This document shows, piece by piece, positions 1 through 10,004 of a stretch of DNA of 38,745 nucleotides. The notes below the pieces were generated by a model that was not told the DNA's origin, ran no database searches, and saw only the letters and a list, made by a program, of their open reading frames with translations. Positions within the stretch are counted from its first letter, which is position 1; each line of letters begins with the position of its first letter. The position numbers and the translations under genes were made by a program. The stretch is from an uncultured Ectothiorhodospiraceae bacterium. GTDB taxonomy: Bacteria > Pseudomonadota > Gammaproteobacteria > Nitrococcales > Halorhodospiraceae. The stretch covers positions 1 through 38,745 of the forward strand of contig CAJXKI010000003.1 of the NCBI GenBank assembly GCA_913055765.1. Direction: 5' to 3'.

Positions 1-432
1 TTCACCGGCATCCCGGACTTCGCCCCGGAGCTGTTCCGCCGGGTCGTGCTGCGCGACCCGATGCGCATGAAGGCCCTGCAGAAGGGGCTCGAGCAGCTCT
101 GCGAGGAGGGCGCCACGCAGCTCTTCCGCCCCCTGCTGGGCGGCAACTGGATCGTCGGCGCCGTCGGCAACCTGCAGTTCGACGTGACCGCCTACCGGCT
201 GCGCCAGGAGTACGGGGTCGAGTGCACCTTCGAGGGGGTGCAGGTCTACACCGCGCGCTGGGTCAGCGCCGACGATCCGAAGACGATGGAGCGCTTCCGG
301 GAGCGTAACGAGTCCGCCCTGGCGTACGACGGGACCGGGGCGCTGGCCTACCTGGCGCCGACACGGGCCAACCTTGAGCTGACCCAGGAGCGCTGGCCGG
401 ACGTACACTTCTTCGCCACCCGGGACCGCTAG
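1..432 (+). CDS. prfC: Peptide chain release factor 3, C-terminal part (5' end outside window)
   Basis: Frame open from base 1: [45 protein letters not shown], typical RF3 C-terminal domain sequence; stop at 432. Confidence 0.93.
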   Translation, partial: FTGIPDFAPELFRRVVLRDPMRMKALQKGLEQLCEEGATQLFRPLLGGNWIVGAVGNLQFDVTAYRLRQEYGVECTFEGVQVYTARWVSADDPKTMERFRERNESALAYDGTGALAYLAPTRANLELTQERWPDVHFFATRDR

Positions 433-439
433 CGCGGTC

Positions 440-1642
440 TCAGGCGGTGAGGAGCCGCTCGAGGATCCGCGCCCCCGCCAGGTAGGTGCCGAGCGCCGAG
501 CCGAGGGAGGCGAAGAGGAATACCAGCAGCGTGCGCGCCACGCGGTTGGTCCACCAGCCCTGCCAGCGCACGATGTGCTGGCGCAGCTCGCGGAAGTCGC
601 CTACCCGCGGCCGGCGCACCGTCAGCTCGATGGCCGCGGCGACGAATCCGGCGCCGATGGTGGGGTTCAGCGAGGTCAGGGGAGCGGCGAGGAAGGCGCC
701 TGCCACGGTCACCGGATGCCCGTAGGCGAGGGCAGTGCCTACCGCCGAGAGCCCCCCGTTGACCAGGAACCAGGTCCCGATCAGGCTCCAGCCGAGCTCC
801 GGGCTTCGGCTAAAGCCGATGGCGAAGCCGGACAGGATCACGGCGGCTACCAGGTAGGCCAGGTACCTCGGCCAGCGGGCCGGCGGCGGCATGCGATCCA
901 GCGCCTCGCGCTCCGCGGCCGCGCCTGCCGGCGGGTTGCGGAGGTGATCGGCGACCCCCGCCAGGTGCCCGGCGCCGAGGACCACCAGGACCCGGCGGTG
1001 GCGCCCGGCGCTGGCCTCCAGCAGCCGGGCGGCCATGTAGCGGTCGCGCTCGGTGATCAGGGGGTGGTAGAGGGCGCGGCTGCTCTGCGCCAGCTCGCGG
1101 AAGGTCGACTCCAGCAGGTCGCCCTGCTTGAGGCGCTCCACCTCCTCGCTGCTGACCCGCTGCGAGGAGGCGAGGCTGCCGACGAGGCCCGCGAGGAGGC
1201 CGAGGCGCTGCCACCACGGCACGTTGCGGTAGAGCCGGCGCATGGTCACGCCCACCTCGCGGTCGGCCAGGATCAGCTCCACGCCGTGGCTGTCGGCCTC
1301 CGCCGCCGCGGCCTTCATCTCGGCGCCGGGCTCCACGCCGAGCTGCTCCGCCAGCCGCTGCTGGTAGGCGCCCAGGGCCAGGCTCGCCATCACCAGGCCG
1401 CCGCGGCCGGCGCGCAGGACCTGGAGCAGGTCCATCCGCTCGAGGTAGTCCGGCTCCCGGAAGGCCCGCATGCGGCTCTCGCAGAGCTCGACGGCTACCG
1501 CATCGTAGCCGCCGTGGCGGATCTCCTCGGTGACCTCATCGGTGCTCGCCTGGGAGATATGGGCTGTGCCGAGGAGGACGAACTCCGTACCGTCGACGGT
1601 GACGTGCTGGCGCGGACCGGCTGGCTTGTGCTCTGGCATCAT
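440..1642 (-). CDS. TraB/PrgY-family membrane protein
   Basis: VLLGTAHISQASTDEV...VAVELCESRMRAF motif, GAGHL motif, multiple C-terminal hydrophobic segments. Confidence 0.85.
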   Translation of the reverse strand: MMPEHKPAGPRQHVTVDGTEFVLLGTAHISQASTDEVTEEIRHGGYDAVAVELCESRMRAFREPDYLERMDLLQVLRAGRGGLVMASLALGAYQQRLAEQLGVEPGAEMKAAAAEADSHGVELILADREVGVTMRRLYRNVPWWQRLGLLAGLVGSLASSQRVSSEEVERLKQGDLLESTFRELAQSSRALYHPLITERDRYMAARLLEASAGRHRRVLVVLGAGHLAGVADHLRNPPAGAAAEREALDRMPPPARWPRYLAYLVAAVILSGFAIGFSRSPELGWSLIGTWFLVNGGLSAVGTALAYGHPVTVAGAFLAAPLTSLNPTIGAGFVAAAIELTVRRPRVGDFRELRQHIVRWQGWWTNRVARTLLVFLFASLGSALGTYLAGARILERLLTA

Positions 1643-1710
1643 TGGCTTCCCGTGGATAAGGCCTAGGATTATGACGCAGGCGAACCCGCGACCCCAAGGA
1701 GCGCACCGCC

Positions 1711-2460
1711 GTGGGCCTTCTGCGTGACTGGCGCCGGCGCCGTGCAGCCCGCCGCCGGCTCTCGCCGTCGGCGTGGGCCCGGGGTGAGGCCGTGCTCCCC
1801 GGGCTGCGGCGCCTGGACCCGGCGGCTCGACGGCGGCTGGAGGCGACCGCTGCCGCCTTCGCCGCAGAGAAGCGCTTCGAGGGCGTCGCCGACGTCCAGG
1901 CGGACCAGGCGGCGATCGATACGGTCGCCCTGCAGGCGGCCGTGCCGGTGCTCGAGCTCGGCCTCGACTGGTACGCGCCGTGGACGACGGTGATCCTGTA
2001 CCCGGCCGGCTTCGTGGCCACGCACGAGTACGAGGATGACGACGGCGTCGTCCACGTGGCGCGCGGGCCGTTGATCGGGGAGGCGTGGCTGAGGGGCCCG
2101 CTGGTGCTGTCCCTGGAGGACGCCCTGGCGCCGGCGGCGGGGACGAGCGTGGTCATCCACGAGTGCGCGCACAAGATCGACATGCGCCAGGGCGACAGCA
2201 ACGGCCTGCCGCCCTTGCCCCGGTCCATGCCCGTCGAGGCGTGGTCCGAGGCCTTCGGGCGCGCCTACGCGGATCTCAGGCGCCGTACGGACGACGGCAT
2301 GCAGGACGGCGACCCCGGGGGGCCGCTGGACGCCTACGCCGCGCAGGACCCGGCCGAGTTCTTCGCCGTGGCCACGGAGGCCTTCTTCGCCGCGCCGCTG
2401 CGCCTGCGCCGGGGCTACCCCGAGGTCTACCGCCAGCTAGAGCAGTTCTACGGCTGGTAG
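1711..2460 (+). CDS. mtfA: MtfA-type zinc-dependent peptidase (DUF980)
   Basis: HExxH in SVVIHECAHKIDMRQGDSNG; conserved DAYAAQDPAEFFAVATEAFF; GTG start. Confidence 0.88.
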   Translation: MGLLRDWRRRRAARRRLSPSAWARGEAVLPGLRRLDPAARRRLEATAAAFAAEKRFEGVADVQADQAAIDTVALQAAVPVLELGLDWYAPWTTVILYPAGFVATHEYEDDDGVVHVARGPLIGEAWLRGPLVLSLEDALAPAAGTSVVIHECAHKIDMRQGDSNGLPPLPRSMPVEAWSEAFGRAYADLRRRTDDGMQDGDPGGPLDAYAAQDPAEFFAVATEAFFAAPLRLRRGYPEVYRQLEQFYGW

Positions 2461-4349
2461 CGCAGCCCGTACGCCTGCATCGCCTTGTCGATCTCGTCGA
2501 GGCTCGTCGGGTCGTCGATGGTGGAGGGGGTGGCCAGCTGCTCCCGCGCCTGCCCGGCGAGCGTCCGGATGCTCTTGCGCAGGATCTTCCCGGAGCGCGT
2601 CTTGGGCAGCTTGTCGACCACCGCCACCCGGCGCAGAGCGGCGATGGCGCCGATCTCGTTGCGGATCATCTGCGCCAGCTCCTCCTCGATGTGCTCCGCT
2701 GAGGGCTCGACCCCGTCCTTGAGGACTACAAAGGCGGCCGGCAACTCGCCCTTGTACTCGTCCTGGATGCCCACCACGGCGCACTCCGCCACCGCCGAGT
2801 GGTGGCCGATGACCTCCTCCATCTCGCCGGTGGACAGCCGGTGGCCGGCGACGTTGATGACGTCGTCCACCCGGCCCATCACGAAGACGTAGCCGTCCTC
2901 ATCGATATAGCCTGCGTCTGAGGTGTCGTAGTAGCCCGGGAAGCGCTCCAGGTACGATTGCCGGAAGCGCGCCTCATCTTGCCAGAGCGTCGTCAGGCAG
3001 CCCGGGGGTAGGGGCAGCCGGATGGCGAGGTTGCCCTGCTCACCGGCGGGCAGCTCGCGCCCGCTGTCGTCGAGGATCCGGATGTCGTAGCCGGCGACCG
3101 GGTAGGTGGCCGAGCCGCTCTTGACCGGCATCGGCTCGATGCCCATGGGGTTGGCGACGATAGGCCAGCCGGTCTCGGTCTGCCACCAGTGGTCGATGAC
3201 CGGGCGCTGCAGCGTCTCGGCGAGCCACTCGTAGGTAGGCGGATCGAGGCGCTCGCCGGCGACGAAGACGTTCTCCAGGCAGGAGAGGTCGTAGCCGCTC
3301 AGCAGCCGCGCCTCCGGATCCTCCTTCTTGACCGCGCGGAAGGCCGTCGGCGCGGTGAAGAAGGCCTTGACGCGGTAGTCGGAGATGACTCGCCAGAAGG
3401 CCCCGGCGTCCGGGGTCCGGACCGGCTTACCCTCGTAGACGACGGTGGTGCAGCCACGGAGCAGCGGCCCGTAGACGATGTAGGAGTGGCCCACGATCCA
3501 CCCGATATCCGAGGCGGTCCAGAAGACCTCGCCGGGGTGCATGTCGTAGATGGCGCCCATGTTCCAGTTCAGCGCCACCGCATAGCCGCCGCTGTCGCGC
3601 ACCACGCCCTTGGGCTTGCCGGTGGTGCCGGAGGTGTAGAGGATATAGAGTGGATCGGTGGCATCCACCGGCACCGGTCCCGCGGGCGCCGCCTGGGCGA
3701 TCTGCTCGTACCAGTCGATATCGCGCCCCGAGGTCCACGAGATCGACGCCTGGGGGCGGGGCACATAGATGACGCGTCCTGGGGCGTGGTCCGCGCGCTG
3801 GAGTGCCTCATCGATGAGCGGCTGGTACGGGATGACGCGGTTGAACTCGATCCCGCAGGCCGCCGAGATGACCACCTTCGGCCGGGCATCGTCGATACGG
3901 ACGGCCAGCTCGTGGGCGGCGAAGCCCCCGAAGACCACGGAATGGATGGCCCCGAGGCGGGCGCAGGCGAGCATGGCGATCACCGCCTCCGGGATCATGG
4001 GCATGTAGATTACCACCCGGTCGCCGTGGGCCACCCCCTGCTCGCGCAACATGCCTGCGGCGTAGGCCACCGCGTCGCGCAGCTCGCGGTAGGTATAGGC
4101 CGAGCGTTCGCCGGTGACGGGGGAGTCGTACAGCAGGGCGTGCTGCTCCCCGCGGCCGGCGTCGACGTGGGCGTCGAGGGCGAGGTGGGCGATGTTGAGC
4201 CGGCCGCCGCGGTACCAGCGCTGGTGTCCCTCCTCATCCTGGCTCAGGGCCTGCTGGGGCGGCTCCATCCAGGCCAGGCCCTGGGCCTGCTCCATCCAGA
4301 AGCCTTCCGGGTCGCGGAGGGAGGCCTCGTAGATCTCACGGTAGCGCAT
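2448..4349 (-). CDS. prpE: Propionyl-CoA synthetase / acyl-CoA synthetase (PrpE-like)
   Basis: AMP-binding motif YTSGTTGKPKGVV, WWQTETGWPI, PKTRSGKILRK; start MRYREIYEASL preceded by GGAGGAGAACCC. The tracked ORF extends further upstream. Confidence 0.88.
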   Translation of the reverse strand: MRYREIYEASLRDPEGFWMEQAQGLAWMEPPQQALSQDEEGHQRWYRGGRLNIAHLALDAHVDAGRGEQHALLYDSPVTGERSAYTYRELRDAVAYAAGMLREQGVAHGDRVVIYMPMIPEAVIAMLACARLGAIHSVVFGGFAAHELAVRIDDARPKVVISAACGIEFNRVIPYQPLIDEALQRADHAPGRVIYVPRPQASISWTSGRDIDWYEQIAQAAPAGPVPVDATDPLYILYTSGTTGKPKGVVRDSGGYAVALNWNMGAIYDMHPGEVFWTASDIGWIVGHSYIVYGPLLRGCTTVVYEGKPVRTPDAGAFWRVISDYRVKAFFTAPTAFRAVKKEDPEARLLSGYDLSCLENVFVAGERLDPPTYEWLAETLQRPVIDHWWQTETGWPIVANPMGIEPMPVKSGSATYPVAGYDIRILDDSGRELPAGEQGNLAIRLPLPPGCLTTLWQDEARFRQSYLERFPGYYDTSDAGYIDEDGYVFVMGRVDDVINVAGHRLSTGEMEEVIGHHSAVAECAVVGIQDEYKGELPAAFVVLKDGVEPSAEHIEEELAQMIRNEIGAIAALRRVAVVDKLPKTRSGKILRKSIRTLAGQAREQLATPSTIDDPTSLDEIDKAMQAYGLRYQP

Positions 4350-4483
4350 GGGTTCTCCTCCATCTGTCGCCGCGCCCCGGCGTCGCTGGGTTGTCGTCGG
4401 TATAGGCGGCGGGCTTGTGTGCCGGGGCAGGTCCAATCTAACCCCCAGGCGGGGTGCCGGGAAGGGGTGTATTGCTGCACAAG

Positions 4484-5113
4484 TTATTGATTTTCTGGGT
4501 TAATAAAGGCGTGCGGCGTGACGCCCATGCGCTCAATCATGCCCCGGGCGCAGCGGATCAGGAAGGCCGCGACCTGCCGGTGGTCATCCAGGTCAAGGCA
4601 GGGCAGCCGGTCCGGCACCGTAGCGGGATCGTCCGTGGCCACCGCCAGGACGGCGGGATCGGCACGATAGTCGGCAGGCCGGCTGCGCACGCTATCGACC
4701 ACCAGCTTGCCTGCGCCGCTGTGGCGGAACCCCTCGGCGAGGACGATGTCCGTGCGCGCCCAGTCGAGCGCTCGCAGGCGCTCGCTGAGCAGGTCGTCGC
4801 GCTCCTCAGTCGGCGTCTCCGACAGCAGGGCCCAGCGCTGCGCGGAGACGATCAGCACCTGCTCGGCGCCGGCCTCCCGGACCCGGTAGCTGTCCTTGCC
4901 CGGCCGGTCCAGGTCGAAGCCGTGGTGCGCGTGCTTGACGACAGCCGGGCGCCAGCCGCTGCGGCGCAGCTGCTCGACAGCGCCGCTGATCAGGGTCGTC
5001 TTGCCCGCGCCGGATAGGCCGGTGACGGCGATGACCGGGCCCGGAGGGCCGATGGCGGCGGCCCGGTCCAGGGCCGCCGCCGGGGGGAGGGCCTCGGGAT
5101 CAGGGGTGTGCAC
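4484..5113 (-). CDS. mobB: Molybdopterin-guanine dinucleotide biosynthesis adaptor protein MobB
   Basis: Walker A GLSGAGKTTL, VVKHAHHGFDLDRPGKDSYRVREAGA, VLAEGFRH. Confidence 0.9.
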   Translation of the reverse strand: MHTPDPEALPPAAALDRAAAIGPPGPVIAVTGLSGAGKTTLISGAVEQLRRSGWRPAVVKHAHHGFDLDRPGKDSYRVREAGAEQVLIVSAQRWALLSETPTEERDDLLSERLRALDWARTDIVLAEGFRHSGAGKLVVDSVRSRPADYRADPAVLAVATDDPATVPDRLPCLDLDDHRQVAAFLIRCARGMIERMGVTPHAFINPENQ

Positions 5114-5206
5114 GGTCGGCCTCCTTACGCCGAGGGTTGCCCGATCCTAGAATAAGGTCACGGCTGCCCTGCAAGCGCGCCGCCCTGCAAGGAACAAGGG
5201 GAGCTG

Positions 5207-6184
5207 ATGGATACGGTCTTCCTGGACACCGGATCGCTCGACCGAGATGATCTCGACCTGCAACCGCTCCGCGAGGCCGCTGACCGGCTGACTTGCTACC
5301 CCCAGACGGATCCAGGCGACGTGGTGTCACGGCTAGAAGGGGCCGAGGCTGCCATCGTCAACAAGGTGCCCCTCACCGCGGAGACCTTGGCTGCGCTGCC
5401 CGGGCTACGGCTGATCGCCGTCGCCGCTACGGGCACCAACAACGTCGATCTCGAGGCGTCACGGGAGCAAGGTATCACGGTGACCCGCTGCCGGGGCTAC
5501 GGGACGGCGGCGGTGGCGCAGCACGCGCTCACCCTCATCCTCAACCACTTCACCCGCATCCCGGCGTCAGCCGGCCGTGTCCGTGCCGGCGACTGGTTGC
5601 GGAGCCCGCACTTTTGCCTGATCGATCCGGCTACGCGGGAGCTGGCCGGCAAGCGGCTCGGCATCGTCGGCTACGGCACCCTGGGCCAGCGCCTGGCGCA
5701 GCTCGGCGAGGCGCTGGGGATGGAGGTACGGATCGCCGAGCGCCCCGGTGCGAGCACGACCCGCCCCGGACGCTGGGCCTTCGAGGCGCTCCTGGGGGAG
5801 GTGGAGGTGCTGAGCCTGCACTGCCCGCTGACCGAGCGGACGCAGGGGATGATCGACCGTGAGGCCCTGCGGGCGATGCGCAGCGATGCGCTGCTGGTCA
5901 ACACGGCGCGCGGCGGCCTCATCGATGAGCCGGCGCTGGCTGAGGCGCTGCGTGAGGGGGCGATCACAGGGGCGGCGCTGGACGTGCTGGGCCAGGAGCC
6001 CCCGCCGCCGGAGCACCCCCTGCTGGCCGAGGACTTGCCCAATTGCACGGTCACCCCGCACAGCGCCTGGACAGCCGTGGAGGCGCGGCAGCGGATCGTG
6101 CATCAGCTCAGCGAGGCCCTGGCGGCCTCAGCGGCCGGGCGCAAGCCGCCCGAGTGCATCGTCGCGCCCGATGATCTAGAGTGA
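5207..6184 (+). CDS. D-2-hydroxyacid dehydrogenase (hydroxypyruvate/glycerate dehydrogenase-like)
   Basis: LGIVGYGTLGQRLAQLGEALGM nucleotide-binding motif; NTARGGLIDEPAL; catalytic Arg, Glu and His present (ARGG, LGQEPP, TPHSAW). Confidence 0.9.
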   Translation: MDTVFLDTGSLDRDDLDLQPLREAADRLTCYPQTDPGDVVSRLEGAEAAIVNKVPLTAETLAALPGLRLIAVAATGTNNVDLEASREQGITVTRCRGYGTAAVAQHALTLILNHFTRIPASAGRVRAGDWLRSPHFCLIDPATRELAGKRLGIVGYGTLGQRLAQLGEALGMEVRIAERPGASTTRPGRWAFEALLGEVEVLSLHCPLTERTQGMIDREALRAMRSDALLVNTARGGLIDEPALAEALREGAITGAALDVLGQEPPPPEHPLLAEDLPNCTVTPHSAWTAVEARQRIVHQLSEALAASAAGRKPPECIVAPDDLE

Positions 6185-6246
6185 GCGCCTCGTGTGAGGC
6201 GTATCCGGCTGGTATCTGTGCATATAACTCGGGAGGAATGGCTCTG

Positions 6247-7023
6247 ATGAGTTGGCAGGGAGACGAGCTCGCCGTGGTAACCGGCGGCAGTAGCGGGCTC
6301 GGCCGAGCGCTGGCGCGGGAGCTGGCCAGCATCGGGCTCCAGGTGCTGGCCGTGGGCCGGCGCGCCGATGCCCTGGCGGAGACGGCCGCGCCGAACGCCG
6401 AGCGGATCCAGGCCGTCACCGCCGACGTCGGGGACCCCGAGGGGCGGGCGCGTGTCGTGGAGGCGGCACGGGGCAGCCCGGTGCGGACGGTCATCCACAA
6501 CGCCGGGGTCCTGGAGCCGGTGGGGCCGCTGCGCGACGTCGACGTCGCCACCTGGCGCCACGCCATGGCCGTCAACCTGGAGGCGCCGGTCTTCTTGACC
6601 CAAGGGCTGCTGCCGCTCATGGCGGCAGGCAGCCGGGTGCTGCACATCTCCTCGGGGGCGGCGCATCAGCCATCCCAGGGGTGGGGCGCCTACTGCGCCA
6701 GCAAGGCGGCGCTGTACATGGTCTACCAGGTCTATCGCGAGGAGCTCAGCCAGGACGGGGTGCTCGTCGGCTCGGTACGGCCGGGGGTGGTGGATACGCC
6801 CATGCAGGCGCACATCCGCGGGCAGACGCCGGACCGGTTCCCATCGGTGGAGCGCTTCGTCAAGCTCAAGGAGAACGGTCAGCTCCACGCCCCTGAGGAC
6901 GTCGCCGACTTCATCCGGTGGGTGCTATTCCAGACCGGGGACCGGCAGTTCACCGAGCAGGAGTGGAACATCGGCGACGCCGAGCACTACCGGCGCTGGC
7001 GCGATTCACGCCGCAGAGATTGA
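6247..7023 (+). CDS. Short-chain dehydrogenase/reductase
   Basis: VVTGGSSGLGRAL, HNAGV, SSGAAH...YCASKAAL; ATG at 6247 has GGAGG at suitable spacing. The ORF track starts earlier. Confidence 0.9.
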   Translation: MSWQGDELAVVTGGSSGLGRALARELASIGLQVLAVGRRADALAETAAPNAERIQAVTADVGDPEGRARVVEAARGSPVRTVIHNAGVLEPVGPLRDVDVATWRHAMAVNLEAPVFLTQGLLPLMAAGSRVLHISSGAAHQPSQGWGAYCASKAALYMVYQVYREELSQDGVLVGSVRPGVVDTPMQAHIRGQTPDRFPSVERFVKLKENGQLHAPEDVADFIRWVLFQTGDRQFTEQEWNIGDAEHYRRWRDSRRRD

Positions 7024-7176
7024 GTTGACTATACGAGCGGCCGCTACACGGCCAGGGCGCAGCCAGGGTCGCGTCTGACCTGGCCCACCATGTGTGCACT
7101 TTGTTATTTAACATAATATATCTTCCGCGAATCACCGGCTGCGGCCGCGCTCCAGGCACCGGCCGAGCTGCCTCGT

Positions 7177-7182
7177 TATAAT
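7177..7182 (+). promoter_or_regulatory. Candidate -10 box (TATAAT) upstream of class V aminotransferase
   Basis: Perfect TATAAT in otherwise GC-rich sequence 35 nt before the ATG; no good -35. Confidence 0.4.
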
Positions 7183-7216
7183 CCCCTGCAGTCCCCAGGC
7201 AGCAAGGCCCTATCCT

Positions 7217-8338
7217 ATGCGCGACCATCCTCAGTTCCCCCAGGACGACGGGCTCGTCTACCTCAACCACGCCGGTGTCGGTGTCTGGCCACGGCACACC
7301 CGGGACGCCGTTCAGGGGTTCGCCGAGGCGTGCCTGCGGCGCGGCGCGGCGGACTATCCCGGCTGGATCGAGGTCGAGGACCGGCTGCGCCAGCGCCTGG
7401 CCCGGCTGATGGACGTTCCGGTGGCGGACCTCGCCCTGGTGCCGAACACCTCGGCAGGCCTGTCGCTCATCGCCTACGGGCTGGACTGGCAGCCGGGTGA
7501 TGAGGTCATCACCAATGACCACGAATTCCCCTCTAACCGGTGGGTCTGGGAGTCCCTGGCGCAGCGCTACGGCGTGCACGTCCGCCACGTTCGCCTGTGC
7601 GACGCGGCTACGCCGGAGGATGCGCTGATCGAGGCCATCGGCCCGCGGACGCGGCTCCTGCCGGTCAGCAGCGTGCAGTACGGCACCGGCCTGCGCATGG
7701 ACCTGGAGCGGTTGAGCGACGCCTGCCGCGAGCACGGCGTGCTCCTCGGCGTGGACGCCATCCAGACCCTCGGCGCCCTGCGGCTGTCGGTGGATGCCGA
7801 CTTCATCGTCGCCGACGGGCACAAGTGGCTGCTCGGCCCTGAGGGGCTCGGCGTCCTCTACTGCCGCCCCGAGCTGCGCCGGAGCCTGCGGCTGACCCAG
7901 TTCGGCTGGCACATGGTCGAGCACCTCGGCGAGTTCGATCGTCCGGACTGGCAGCCGGCGGACAGCGGCCGCTGCCTCGAGCCCGGCAGCCCCAACATGC
8001 TCGGCAGCCACGCCCTGGAGGCGAGCCTCGCGGTGCTCGAGGAGACCGGCATGGCGGAGGTCGAGCGGCGCGTCCTGGCCAACGCCCGCTACACCATGGA
8101 GGCCGCCCGCAGCCACGGCTGCGAGCTCGTCACCCCCCAGGAGCCGGACCGGCACGCCGGGATCGTGACCTTCCGCGTCCCAGGCGCCGACCCGGAGCGC
8201 CTCCTCGCCGCGCTGCGCGGCAGCGACGTCGCCTGCGCCGTCCGGTGTGGCGGGATCCGCTTCTCCCCCCACTTCTACACCAGCTACGAGGCCATCGACG
8301 AGGGGTGGCGGCGGCTGCGCTACTGCCTCGAGGGGTGA
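7217..8338 (+). CDS. Class V aminotransferase / cysteine desulfurase-like PLP enzyme
   Basis: YLNHAGVG N-terminus, VDAIQTLGAL, PLP lysine in FIVADGHKWLLGPEG. Confidence 0.88.
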   Translation: MRDHPQFPQDDGLVYLNHAGVGVWPRHTRDAVQGFAEACLRRGAADYPGWIEVEDRLRQRLARLMDVPVADLALVPNTSAGLSLIAYGLDWQPGDEVITNDHEFPSNRWVWESLAQRYGVHVRHVRLCDAATPEDALIEAIGPRTRLLPVSSVQYGTGLRMDLERLSDACREHGVLLGVDAIQTLGALRLSVDADFIVADGHKWLLGPEGLGVLYCRPELRRSLRLTQFGWHMVEHLGEFDRPDWQPADSGRCLEPGSPNMLGSHALEASLAVLEETGMAEVERRVLANARYTMEAARSHGCELVTPQEPDRHAGIVTFRVPGADPERLLAALRGSDVACAVRCGGIRFSPHFYTSYEAIDEGWRRLRYCLEG

Positions 8339-9354
8339 GCCCCGCTGAGGGCGGCAGCCAGCTCGAGGAAGATGGCCTCCGCCGCCAGGCGGCCGTTGAG
8401 GGGCTGCTCCAGGCCGCGGCGGTGCTCGCTGATGCGCAGGAAGGCCTGGTGGAGGCGCTCGGCGGAGCCGCCCGCAGCCAGCTGCCGCGCCAGCCCTGCC
8501 GGCAGCAGGCCGCGATCCGGGGCGCCGTGGCGCTGCCGGAGCAGGTCCGCGAGGATCGCTGCCACCCCGTCGGCCAGCTCCACGGGCGCCTGCTCCCAGC
8601 CCTCGGCCTCCTTGACCGGATCGCCGCCGGCGGCCAGCCGCTGCAGCTGCTGCAGCAGCGCCTCGTAGCCCGCTAGGCTGCCCTGCGCCAGGAGGCGCTC
8701 GGCGGCCAGAGGCATGCCGCCGGCCAGCGCCAGGGCCCTGCGGACGCGCTCGCTACCCGCCTCGGTGCGCTCACCCAGCCAGCGCTCGGCGGTATCGGCA
8801 TCCGGAGGGGTGAGGGATCGCACCGCGCAGCGGCTGCGCACGGTCGACGGCAATCGCCCGGGCCGCCCGGTGGCGAGGATCAGGAAGGCCCCTGGCGGCG
8901 GCTCCTCGAGGCTCTTGAGCAGGCTGTTGGCGGCGGCGCGGTTGAGCCGGTCGCAAGGGACGATGACGGCTACGCGGGGGCCACCCAGCTGGGGGCTCAG
9001 GTGCAGGAACTCGACCAGGCCGCGGGCGCTGTCGACCAGGATCTCGCCGCGCTCCCCCTCCACCTCCGGGCCGAGGCGGCGCAGGTCCGGGTGGGATTGA
9101 CCGGCCGTGAGCCGGCAGCTGCGGCAGTGGCCGCAGGGGCGCTCCCCTGGGTCCTGGCGACACAGCAGACCCCGGGCGAGCGCCTCGGCGAGCAGCCGCT
9201 TGCCGAGCCCGCTACGGCCGGTAAGCAGCAGGGCGTGGTGCAGCCTGCCAGCCTCCTGGAGGGCGAGGAGCCGCTCGAGCTCCGGGCGCAGCCACGGGGG
9301 TAGCGCCTCGCCGCCGGGGGTGGTCGTCGTCGCCTTCGGCGCAGGCCCGCTCAC
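8320..9354 (-). CDS. holB: DNA polymerase III subunit delta'
   Basis: LLTGRSGLGKRLLAEALA, zinc-binding CRQDPGERPCGHCRSC, NSLLKSLEEPPPGAFLILAT; next to tmk. Confidence 0.93.
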   Translation of the reverse strand: MSGPAPKATTTTPGGEALPPWLRPELERLLALQEAGRLHHALLLTGRSGLGKRLLAEALARGLLCRQDPGERPCGHCRSCRLTAGQSHPDLRRLGPEVEGERGEILVDSARGLVEFLHLSPQLGGPRVAVIVPCDRLNRAAANSLLKSLEEPPPGAFLILATGRPGRLPSTVRSRCAVRSLTPPDADTAERWLGERTEAGSERVRRALALAGGMPLAAERLLAQGSLAGYEALLQQLQRLAAGGDPVKEAEGWEQAPVELADGVAAILADLLRQRHGAPDRGLLPAGLARQLAAGGSAERLHQAFLRISEHRRGLEQPLNGRLAAEAIFLELAAALSGAHPSRQ

Positions 9355-10004
9355 GCCGTACCTCCGTGACCGAGCAGCGCCTCGATCTCGTGCCGCACCT
9401 GCGCCGCCACCTCGGCGGCCGGGCGGTTGGCATCGACGATCCGGAACCGCCCCGGCTCCGCGGCAGCGCGCCGGTGGTAGGCTGCCCGCGCCGCGCGGAA
9501 GAAGGCGTCCTGCTCCTGCTCGAAGCGGTCGGCATGGGCGCCGCGGGTGGCGATACGCGCTCGCCCCACGTCAGGCTCTACGTCGAGCAGCAGCGTACGG
9601 TCCGGCCCGAAGCCGCCGTGGACCCACGCCTCCAGCTCAGCCACCCGCCTGTCGCCCAGCCCTCGCCCCCCGCCCTGATAGGCGTAGGTGGCGTCCGTGA
9701 AGCGGTCGCAGACCACCCAGCGGCCGGCCTCCAGGGTCGGACGGATGACCCGGGTGAGGTGGTCGGCCCGTGCGGCGAATACGGTCAGCGCCTCCGCCTC
9801 CGCCGTCATCCCCTGGTACTGCGGATCCAGGAGCACGCTGCGCAGGGCCTCGCCGAAGGGGGTGCCGCCTGGCTCCCGGGTGAAGAGCGGCTCCGGCTCG
9901 CCGGCCATGCGCAGCGCCGCGGCGATGGCCTCCAGGCAGCTCGTCTTGCCGGCCCCCTCGAGCCCCTCGACGGTTATAAAGCGCCCTCGCCCACGCCTCG
10001 CCAC
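9351..10004 (-). CDS. tmk: Thymidylate kinase
   Basis: FITVEGLEGAGKTS, TREPGGTPFGEALR, CDRFTDATYAYQGGGRGL. Confidence 0.95.
   Translation of the reverse strand: MARRGRGRFITVEGLEGAGKTSCLEAIAAALRMAGEPEPLFTREPGGTPFGEALRSVLLDPQYQGMTAEAEALTVFAARADHLTRVIRPTLEAGRWVVCDRFTDATYAYQGGGRGLGDRRVAELEAWVHGGFGPDRTLLLDVEPDVGRARIATRGAHADRFEQEQDAFFRAARAAYHRRAAAEPGRFRIVDANRPAAEVAAQVRHEIEALLGHGGTA

Noticed and set aside
3189-4490. 433-aa plus-strand ORF opposite prpE, and similar long antisense ORFs (575-1666, 6950-8272, 15279-16604, 32350-33603)
   Set aside because: Mirror-frame ORFs of well-supported genes in high-GC DNA; compositions (Ala/Gly/Arg/His/Pro-rich) and lack of motifs indicate they are spurious.
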